Assembly: GCA_002474325.1 (NCBI GenBank)
Contig: DKNL01000195.1
Coordinates: 1 to 11,493, forward strand
Origin: Opitutales bacterium UBA7389
Lineage (GTDB): Bacteria > Verrucomicrobiota > Verrucomicrobiia > Opitutales > Opitutaceae
Direction of reading: 5' to 3'
Length of the DNA stretch: 11,493 nt
Shown in pieces: positions 1-5,364 of this stretch (position 1 is its first letter; each line of letters opens with the position of its first letter). The notes below the pieces were generated by a model. The model searched no databases and was not told the DNA's origin. It was given only the letters and a program-made list of their open reading frames with translations. Position numbers and translations under genes: made by a program.

Positions 1-133
1 CCGCTTGTCTTGAGATCGCAAGCTAAGCGATATTCACGGCATTTTCCCCTTTTCCAGCAAGGGACAGGACTATGGGTTTTTTGCAATTGCCGCTCGACTA
101 GCTGGAGGCAAAACCACAATACTGGCTATAAAT
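1..133. other. Upstream region of the cupin operon
   Basis: No gene can be supported here. The cupin reading frame stays open back to a TGA at 11-13 but holds no ATG, GTG or TTG before 134. A different frame ends in TAA at 24-26 and could be the tail of an upstream plus-strand gene, but only seven codons are visible. I see no convincing -35/-10 pair. The purine-rich GGAGG near 104-108 lies about 25 bases before the ATG, too far to act as its Shine-Dalgarno. Confidence 0.4.
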
Positions 134-994
134 ATGGAGCGTTTTCTATTGCTAGCCATTCTTTGCACTTCTCCAGTCATCTGGGCTCACGAGCAACAGC
201 TGTACCTTTCAAGGTATGTTCCCAACTTGAACTACACGGACGCGGATCTCACGGCCGATTCGGAAAACACTGCCTACAAATCGATATTCGGCGAGGGTGA
301 CAAAGACGCACATTATTTAAATGGCATCAGCCGGATGGGCGAATTGACTGTCGGTCCAGGTGGAGCCAGCGCCATCATCAGCCGACCAAATGAAGAATAC
401 GTACTCTATGTCACCGTGGGAAACGGAACTCTTATTTATGGAAATGAGCGAGGATCGCTCCGGACGAATGACTTCCTTTACGTTCCAGCCGGCGTGAAGC
501 ACGGCATCGCCAATGAAACAGATGGTGTGATCAAGGTTCTATTCATGGGCTATCACCTGATGAAGGACGCCGACTATAAACCCAAAGCGGGTCTCAATAT
601 AGCGAACGCCGACGAAGTTGAGCTGCAAATCCTAGGGAGCCATGGTCCCACGACTCAGTACAAGCTTCTTATGGGTGATACCTTCAGTACGCGAGATCGA
701 CTGGCTTCAGCTAAGAATATGAAGAGCTTGTTCATCATGGATTTTGCTCCAAACGGAACGAACAATCCGCATCGCCACGCCTCACAAGAGGAGGTCTATT
801 TCGTATTGCAAGGCAGTGGATACATGGTAGCTGGCCTGGACGCATACAGAAACGTAGAGCGGCACCCCAGCCAAGTAGGCGATGCATTCTACTGGGCTGC
901 GGGCACGGAGGTCGGATTTTACAGCCTCAATAAAGAGGGTGAAGAGCATTCGATCATTCTGGCCATCCGCTCGGATGACCCTACGAAACTCTAA
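134..994 (+). CDS. Secreted two-domain cupin protein
   Basis: The 286-residue protein starts with a Sec-type signal peptide: hydrophobic residues 4-17, probable cleavage after WA-18. Two cupin barrels follow. The second (about 197-280) has a good motif 1: H213-x-H215-x4-E220, then six residues and G227, which supplies up to three metal ligands. Its motif 2 lacks the usual histidine (V260 at that place). The first barrel (about 68-140) is the reverse: motif 1 has no histidines (residues 82-89), but motif 2 is good (P118-x-G120-x2-H123-x3-N127). The bicupin fold is clear; the reaction is unknown. Cupins in such settings may be isomerases, lactonases, dioxygenases or sugar-binding proteins. It is the first gene of a three-gene group; its stop lies 16 bases before the next start. 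ATG 134 is the only in-frame start preserving the signal peptide, and no Shine-Dalgarno precedes it. Confidence 0.85.
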   Translation: MERFLLLAILCTSPVIWAHEQQLYLSRYVPNLNYTDADLTADSENTAYKSIFGEGDKDAHYLNGISRMGELTVGPGGASAIISRPNEEYVLYVTVGNGTLIYGNERGSLRTNDFLYVPAGVKHGIANETDGVIKVLFMGYHLMKDADYKPKAGLNIANADEVELQILGSHGPTTQYKLLMGDTFSTRDRLASAKNMKSLFIMDFAPNGTNNPHRHASQEEVYFVLQGSGYMVAGLDAYRNVERHPSQVGDAFYWAAGTEVGFYSLNKEGEEHSIILAIRSDDPTKL

Positions 995-1010
995 GCAATC
1001 GAACGCATCT

Positions 1011-2312
1011 ATGATTCAAGAAAATCGACGTTCTTTCATTAGGAAATCGCTCTTTGGAGGCGTCGCTCTGGGCGGCATGCTGGGGGCTCCTATCGAAGAC
1101 TCGGTCGCCGCTGCTTCAACGAATGTGAACCGCGCCTCAAGTCCCTCGAAACTCAAGATCACCGACATGCGCTATGTTACCGTGGAACATATGGGGCGGG
1201 CGTGTTCCATCATTCGCTTGGATACCAATCAGGATATCTATGGCTATGGGGAGACACGCGATGGAGGAGAGGTGAAACATGCTCTCACGTTAAAACACCT
1301 CTTGCTTGGACAAAATCCCTGCAACGTAGAAAAGCTCTTTCGCTTGGTGAAGCCCTTTGGGGGGCACAACCGACTAGGCGGTGGCGTTAGCGCCGTAGAC
1401 ATGGCTCTCTGGGACCTGGCCGGCAAAGCTTATAGTGTACCCGTTTGGCAACTACTGGGCGGAAAATACCGAGATGAGGTTCGGCTCTACGGAGATACCT
1501 TTTCGGACAAAGACCATGATATGATCCGATCCAAAGTGCTAGCCCGGGTTGAAGAGGGCTTTACCTGGCTCAAGATGTTGAGGGTCTTCCGCATCTTGGA
1601 CGATGTGCCGGGCACGCAGAATCCGCGCAAGGCAGGTATGCTAACGGATAAAGGTCTCGCCCTGATCACCGATTATCTGCAGATGGTCCGTGAGGCCGTG
1701 GGCGATGACATGCCTCTCTCTGCAGATCACTTTGTCGGCCGCAATCTGGATAACATGACCCGGCAGGCCAAAGCCCTGGAGAAGGTTAAGCTGGCCTGGA
1801 TCGAGGAGCCGATTAACTGGATGAAAACAGAAGACTTGAAAGCCCTTCGACAACGCATCCATACCCCCATTGCTACGGGGGAAAGCATATTTGCCCGCGA
1901 GAATTTTAAAGTTTTGTGCAACGCCCAAGCGGTGGATTATGTACATCCGGATTTGGCCACCGCGGGAGGTATTCTAGAAACCAAGTTGATTGGCGATTAC
2001 GCAGAAGACCATGACATTAAGCATGTGCTTCACTATGCGGGCACCCCGGTTTCCTTTATGGCCAACGTGCATAGCGCAGCTGCCACGAACAATCATCGGG
2101 CACTGGAATTCCATCCAAATAAAGAGGCTTATCCCCGTTGGGCCAACATGGTGACTGCCACAGGAGGCCACCCTCTGACTAAGCGAGGATTTGCTCCAGT
2201 ACCTGAAGCACCCGGTTTGGGAGTCGAGCTGAATATGGACCACATAAAAACGGTGCTTCACCCCGACGATAAAAGTGTTTTCGCCCCCACTGATAAGTGG
2301 AATTCACTGTAA
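1011..2312 (+). CDS. Tat-exported enolase-superfamily enzyme (mandelate racemase / sugar-acid dehydratase-like)
   Basis: The protein has 433 residues. The N-terminus carries a twin-arginine signal (RRSFIRK at 6-12, then a glycine/alanine-rich hydrophobic stretch to about 35), so it should be exported folded to the periplasm. The rest is an enolase-superfamily capping domain and barrel. Probable Mg2+ ligands are D239 (in SADHF), one Glu of EEP 265-267, and E291 (in ATGES). D314 and H341 (HYAGTPV) fit the His-Asp dyad of the mandelate racemase subgroup. K188 (WLKML) fits the first position of the K-x-K base motif, but the second is leucine (L190). Family members abstract the alpha-proton of a carboxylate and mostly dehydrate or epimerise sugar acids; the substrate here cannot be read. 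ATG 1011 was chosen over an upstream in-frame GTG/ATG option because it places the Tat motif at the N-terminus and leaves no overlap with the cupin gene. No Shine-Dalgarno is seen. Confidence 0.9.
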   Translation: MIQENRRSFIRKSLFGGVALGGMLGAPIEDSVAAASTNVNRASSPSKLKITDMRYVTVEHMGRACSIIRLDTNQDIYGYGETRDGGEVKHALTLKHLLLGQNPCNVEKLFRLVKPFGGHNRLGGGVSAVDMALWDLAGKAYSVPVWQLLGGKYRDEVRLYGDTFSDKDHDMIRSKVLARVEEGFTWLKMLRVFRILDDVPGTQNPRKAGMLTDKGLALITDYLQMVREAVGDDMPLSADHFVGRNLDNMTRQAKALEKVKLAWIEEPINWMKTEDLKALRQRIHTPIATGESIFARENFKVLCNAQAVDYVHPDLATAGGILETKLIGDYAEDHDIKHVLHYAGTPVSFMANVHSAAATNNHRALEFHPNKEAYPRWANMVTATGGHPLTKRGFAPVPEAPGLGVELNMDHIKTVLHPDDKSVFAPTDKWNSL

Positions 2313-2338
2313 TTCAAATTCCTATACAAACCAAATTC

Positions 2339-3262
2339 ATGACACGATTATTTGCTTTTTTACTAATCCTCGGCCTCATAGCCGGGAGCTTTGCTCATGC
2401 TCAGACAATCTCGCGGGAAGAAATGATCTTCCTGACCTCGGAATGGAAAGGAGAGCGCTTTGAAAATGGACGTCCCCGTATACCGGACTATCTCATCAAA
2501 CGCGCCGCCAATATTGGAATCGAAGAGGCATGGGTGGTTTTGTATAACGCCGGTTATAAAAACCAATTTGAGGGAAACTGGAAGATGGTGCATAACGATG
2601 TACCGGTGATCGGCCGTGCATTTACAGCCCATTACATGCCCAGTCGTCCGGATGTCTTGCAGAATATCATGGAACGCGGGCATGCGGAAGGCCGATCCGG
2701 CAATCACAATAGTTGGCCCATTCAAGCCCTTCAGAAAGACGATGTATATGTGGCAGACTGCTTCGGAAAAATAGCCCAAGGTACTTTGATTGGCGACAGC
2801 TTGGCCACGGCCATATACAACAGGACCGGAACAGGAGTCATCTTTGATGGTTCAGCCCGCGATCGGTCTGGTATGGCGGAAATTGAAGGGTTTAACGCCT
2901 TTGTCAGGGACTTTGATCCTACATTTTTGGAAGAAGTCGTACTTATGGGGCTAAATACGCCGATCCGCATCGGCGGAGCCATTGTTCTCCCTGGCGATCT
3001 AGTGATATCCGAACCCACCGGCGTTTTGTTCGTGCCAGCTCACATGACCGAGGAAGTCATATTGACCGCTGAGTTCATAGCCGTGCGCGATACCTTTGGA
3101 TACGAGATGTTGAAGAACGGCACCTATGACACCGGTCAAATGGACAACGCATGGACGGACACCATAAAAGAGCACTTCTTGCGTTGGCTAGACGAAAACC
3201 CAGATCTGCTGCCCATGTCTCGAGACGAACTAAACGCCTTTATGTCTCAGCGGACCTGGTGA
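2339..3262 (+). CDS. Secreted RraA-family lyase-like protein
   Basis: The 307-residue protein has a Sec signal peptide (hydrophobic 4-18, cleavage after AHA-21). The RraA/HMG-aldolase-like core spans about 85-250. It has the loop G152-D153-x-L155, then D170-G171-x2-R174-D175, the metal and substrate site of 4-hydroxy-4-methyl-2-oxoglutarate aldolase/oxaloacetate decarboxylase-type enzymes, and a downstream P218-G219-D220 turn. R174 and D175 favour a metal-dependent lyase or decarboxylase of 2-keto acids. A role as RNase E inhibitor is unlikely, because the protein is exported. At 307 residues it is much longer than the roughly 160-230 of typical members: about 60 extra residues precede the core and 55 follow it. 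It lies 26 bases after the enolase-superfamily gene and is probably cotranscribed, so a dehydratase-then-lyase pair is plausible. ATG 2339 is chosen over ATG 2297, which would bury the signal peptide and overlap the previous gene. Confidence 0.85.
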   Translation: MTRLFAFLLILGLIAGSFAHAQTISREEMIFLTSEWKGERFENGRPRIPDYLIKRAANIGIEEAWVVLYNAGYKNQFEGNWKMVHNDVPVIGRAFTAHYMPSRPDVLQNIMERGHAEGRSGNHNSWPIQALQKDDVYVADCFGKIAQGTLIGDSLATAIYNRTGTGVIFDGSARDRSGMAEIEGFNAFVRDFDPTFLEEVVLMGLNTPIRIGGAIVLPGDLVISEPTGVLFVPAHMTEEVILTAEFIAVRDTFGYEMLKNGTYDTGQMDNAWTDTIKEHFLRWLDENPDLLPMSRDELNAFMSQRTW

Positions 3263-3750
3263 ATAGTCACACTTCCAAAGATTCTAAATTCCGGGTTGCC
3301 CCCAATACCTCAACGAAGGGAAATCCAAACCCCCGATATCTCTTGATCCACTAAGAGGCTTCGATATAGCCTGAGTTATCAGGGGTGCGGGTTGATTTAT
3401 CACTTTTTTCGCCATGCTTGGTTCCCCAATAACTAGATTGTCCTCATCGGGCAGTAACCCATCCGGGCTGGAAACACTTTACTTTCTAAAATCTAATTTT
3501 TCTGCTTTTCGTATTAATACAAAAAGTCACACCCGATTTTCAGTGCTTTCCAGGAAAACCGAAGTTACTAGCATATAAACGCTACAGATACGTACCATCC
3601 GCCGATCAACATTAATCGTTCTACGGGAAGGTTTCGTCATCATCCAGCAGCTTCTCATATACGCCCTCTATTGAGAGCTATCTTACCCCGTTCCTAACCG
3701 GAAGTGATCTAGCAAGACCACAAAACAATAGTTCTACAGTATTACGCTAT
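3263..3750. other. Gene-poor intergenic region
   Basis: About 490 bp lie between the RraA-like gene and the porin terminator. No reading frame with family features is present on either strand, and no tRNA or CRISPR-like repeat. It is AT-richer than the flanking genes, particularly 3480-3530. The one clear structure is the near-palindrome at 3505-3526, listed separately. A weak 5-bp hairpin near 3357-3374 (AGGCT/AGCCT) follows the RraA-like gene but has no T-tract. Confidence 0.5.
3505..3526. repeat. 22-bp near-perfect inverted repeat, possible operator
   Basis: The core GTATTAATAC (3511-3520) is a perfect 10-bp palindrome. It is flanked by CTTTTC on the left and AAAAAG on the right, which pair except for one position, so 20 of 22 bases are symmetric. 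It is too AT-rich for an intrinsic terminator. Dyads of this size often bind dimeric regulators, but no gene starts close by: the porin runs away from it and the plus-strand operon ends before it. Its function is unknown. Confidence 0.35.
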
Positions 3751-3753
3751 CCG

Positions 3754-3791
3754 AAAAACTAAAAGGTCGCACCCCAGTTGGAGTGCGACCT
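3754..3791 (-). terminator. Rho-independent terminator of the porin gene
   Basis: On the minus strand, 25 bases after the porin stop codon, a 12-bp stem (arms 3780-3791 and 3764-3775, with one G-U wobble) closes a four-base loop at 3776-3779. It is followed at once by the tract TTTAGTTTTT (3763-3754). Strong GC-rich stem, tetraloop and U-tract all fit intrinsic termination in the porin direction. On the plus strand the sequence after the stem has no T-run. Confidence 0.9.
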
Positions 3792-3815
3792 GCAATCGAT
3801 TTAAATGAGCTTGAT

Positions 3816-4430
3816 TCAAAGCGATTTTGAAATCGTGAAAACGATGCTCGAATCCACATCCGAACCATCATCCATATCTACATCCCATAAGGAGAGATCC
3901 CATCCGATCCCTTCGACTTCCCCTGAAACCCCCAGCGTCCAGTACTCATGCGAGTCCTCGTAGTCGCCATACGCCGCTCCGATAGAGATTCCTTCGAGGT
4001 CAAAACCATAACTCACTTCCACGTTGTCTCCAAACTCATCGCCAAACGCGTAGCTTAAGCCGAACCCCGCATAGCCGCCCGACACGTAGAACTCGGTGAA
4101 GTTGTTGTCACTCGCCAAAGACGAACCGTGGTACGTGTACTCAATTAGGCCAACATCGTACTCAAATCCTTCAATTTCGTTTCCGAATCCCAAGTACAGA
4201 TCTGCCTCAGTGGAAGCACCCCCGAAATTCACGTTGGCACCCCATATGCCTGCGTAAAACCCTGTTTCATCCTCGAAATCAAATCCCCCCTGGAAGGAGA
4301 TATCTTCTTCGTTTTGCGTTAGGCCTCGCCAAACGTAATCCGATTGAATTGCCACATTTCCAGAAACTTGTCCGGACGCCGCAGCAAAGCTGAGGCTTAA
4401 GATAATAGATGCTAAAGTAAACTTGATCAT
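3816..4430 (-). CDS. TorF-family putative outer-membrane porin
   Basis: The 204-residue protein has a Sec signal peptide (hydrophobic 5-18, cleavage near residue 20). The mature part is acidic and rich in glycine, tyrosine and alternating polar/hydrophobic residues, as in an outer-membrane beta-barrel. The start of the mature chain, SGNVAIQSDYVWRGLTQ (23-39), and the later GFYAGIWGANV (57-67) and LYLGFGNEI (79-87) match the TorF/Gcw_chp family. Members are small putative porins; transported solutes are not established. ATG 4430 is chosen because AGGA lies just upstream (TACAGGAAAA), the signal peptide begins there, and a sigma-54 promoter lies within the longer version starting at 4616. The gene stands alone, with its own promoter and terminator, and is divergent from tspO. 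In other bacteria such porins can sit beside ammonium transporter/PII genes (recalled, not checked), which would suit nitrogen control; no such genes are visible here. Confidence 0.85.
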   Translation of the reverse strand: MIKFTLASIILSLSFAAASGQVSGNVAIQSDYVWRGLTQNEEDISFQGGFDFEDETGFYAGIWGANVNFGGASTEADLYLGFGNEIEGFEYDVGLIEYTYHGSSLASDNNFTEFYVSGGYAGFGLSYAFGDEFGDNVEVSYGFDLEGISIGAAYGDYEDSHEYWTLGVSGEVEGIGWDLSLWDVDMDDGSDVDSSIVFTISKSL

Positions 4431-4477
4431 TTTTCCTGTAATTTGCTCGTTTTTAATCATTAGGTTTATTTTTTGAC

Positions 4478-4491
4478 GCCCAAACGTGGGC
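4478..4491 (-). other. Hairpin at the 5' end of the porin leader
   Basis: In the predicted porin mRNA, GCCCA and TGGGC form a 5-bp GC-rich stem around CGTT, extendable by two wobble pairs. It lies within a few bases of the expected transcript start and about 50 bases before the ATG. It could protect the mRNA 5' end. It is not a terminator, because an A-run follows it in this direction. Confidence 0.35.
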
Positions 4492-4504
4492 ACACTCTTT
4501 GTGA

Positions 4505-4521
4505 CGCATAACTCGTGCCAA
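4505..4521 (-). promoter_or_regulatory. Sigma-54 (-24/-12) promoter of the porin gene
   Basis: The minus strand reads TTGGCACGAGTTATGCG. This matches the RpoN consensus YTGGCACGRNNNTTGCW at all positions except TTGC (ATGC here) and the last base. The GG and GC pairs are exactly ten bases apart. The transcript would start near 4494, giving a leader of about 65 bases before ATG 4430. Transcription would need an AAA+ enhancer-binding activator; the activator is not in the window. Confidence 0.75.
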
Positions 4522-4558
4522 TTCAACTGGGTTACTCGATATTGCCATTTTTTAGGAC

Positions 4559-4568
4559 GGACATGTCC
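4559..4568. promoter_or_regulatory. Palindrome upstream of the sigma-54 promoter
   Basis: GGACATGTCC is a perfect 10-bp palindrome about 40 bp upstream of the -24 element. An alternative overlapping arrangement pairs AGGAC (4554-4558) with GTCCT (4565-4569). The position is compatible with a binding site for the activator or an auxiliary regulator. The sequence does not resemble the NtrC site (GCACCA-N5-TGGTGC), so the protein that would bind it is unknown. Confidence 0.3.
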
Positions 4569-4834
4569 TCTATCATTGACTGATGGACTCCTGTGAAGGA
4601 ACGAGTTAAATTCCATAAGGTTCTACCTAAGGCTAAAAAGACCCCTGTAGTAGAGGCATTCGATCGTTTACATATAGGAGACATAGCTTCATATTACACC
4701 CGCGGATAACAAGAGGAAGGCGGTTTGATTAACATTAAGGCCATTTTTTGTTTATTTCTTAAGACTTTGTCACACTTGATGAATTCTGCTCTGAATCGAA
4801 CTAAGTTTGTCTCCTTCCCTTATTACTGTGCAAT

Positions 4835-5293
4835 ATGATTATTCGCATCATCCTGTTTCTCATCCTCAATTTTGCCGCTCTTGGAGTCGGCGGGCTCTAT
4901 TCGGGGGGAGGGGAGACTTCAGACTGGTACAATGAGCTGAATCGAGCTCCTTGGACGCCTCCTGGATGGGTTTTCGGAACAGCTTGGACTTTTATCATGC
5001 TTTGCTTCGCTTTCTACATGGCTTTCGCTTGGCAGAGTACTTCGAACCAGAAACGCCTCGCTATGCTGTACTCCACACAATGGATACTGAATTCCGCTTG
5101 GTCTCCCGTCTTCTTCCATTACCACATGGTAAATTGGGCCCTTTTTATCATATTGGCCCTTACAGCCCTGATCACCTATTTTCTTTTTGCGGAGCGCGAC
5201 AGGCTAAAGGTAAAGACAGTCTTTGTACTGCCTTATTTCCTGTGGTTGCTTATCGCCGTCTCGCTCAACGCCTACATCTCGCTCGAGAACTAA
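4835..5293 (+). CDS. tspO: TspO/MBR family tryptophan-rich membrane protein
   Basis: The 152-residue integral membrane protein has five predicted helices: about 2-22, 44-65, 74-94, 98-118 and 128-148. The family signature is strong: WYNELNRAPWTPPGWVFG (31-48), then WT (51-52), LNSAWSPVFF (85-94) in helix 3, and PYFLWLLIAVSLN (133-145) in helix 5. TspO proteins bind porphyrins and related tetrapyrroles and act in stress, light or oxygen signalling; some degrade protoporphyrin. The length is normal for bacterial members. It stands alone between a divergent porin and a convergent PQQ dehydrogenase, so the context does not point to a partner. ATG 4835 begins directly with the first helix; no Shine-Dalgarno precedes it (TTACTGTGCAAT). 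Confidence 0.92.
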   Translation: MIIRIILFLILNFAALGVGGLYSGGGETSDWYNELNRAPWTPPGWVFGTAWTFIMLCFAFYMAFAWQSTSNQKRLAMLYSTQWILNSAWSPVFFHYHMVNWALFIILALTALITYFLFAERDRLKVKTVFVLPYFLWLLIAVSLNAYISLEN

Positions 5294-5342
5294 GCTTTCT
5301 CTGCTATTGCAGGCATGGCCTTCGCCGCTATGAAGACTAAGT

Positions 5343-5362
5343 CGGATCCTAATGAAGATCCG
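5343..5362. terminator. Weak hairpin between convergent genes
   Basis: CGGATC and GATCCG form a 6-bp stem around an 8-base loop between tspO and the end of the PQQ dehydrogenase gene. On the plus strand it is followed by TACTATTTATTT, a poor U-tract; on the minus strand there is none. It might help end tspO transcription, but the stem is short and the loop long, so the call is weak. Confidence 0.3.
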
Positions 5363-5364
5363 TA

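Larger units (their letters stand above)
4431..4834. other. Divergent intergenic region between porin and tspO
   Basis: This 404-bp region holds the sigma-54 promoter of the porin (4505-4521), a short leader hairpin and a perfect palindrome, each listed separately. The half nearest tspO (about 4620-4834) is AT-rich. I find no clear sigma-70 -35/-10 pair and no Shine-Dalgarno in front of tspO. An open frame runs from 4616 into the porin, but it crosses the promoter and carries no signal or family features, so it is not treated as coding. Confidence 0.5.

Noticed and set aside
882..1010. Longer start for the enolase-superfamily gene, overlapping the cupin gene
   Set aside because: It would put 43 extra residues before the Tat motif and overlap the cupin coding region by more than 100 bases; ATG 1011 gives a normal Tat signal.
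2297..2338. ATG 2297 as start of the RraA-like gene
   Set aside because: It overlaps the end of the previous gene and moves the signal peptide 14 residues inward; ATG 2339 begins a normal signal peptide.
2363..2779. 138-residue open frame on the minus strand
   Set aside because: It lies wholly antisense to the RraA-like gene, whose protein has clear family motifs; no signal or domain is seen in the antisense product.
4478..4491. GCCCA/TGGGC hairpin as a terminator
   Set aside because: The stem is only five pairs and no T-run follows in either direction; it fits better as a leader hairpin.
4431..4616. 62-residue N-terminal extension of the porin
   Set aside because: The region contains the sigma-54 promoter and the leader; the signal peptide and AGGA ribosome site point to 4430.
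4951..5340. 129-residue plus-strand open frame overlapping tspO
   Set aside because: It is the +2 shadow of tspO, which has the full TspO signature; the shadow product has no recognisable features.
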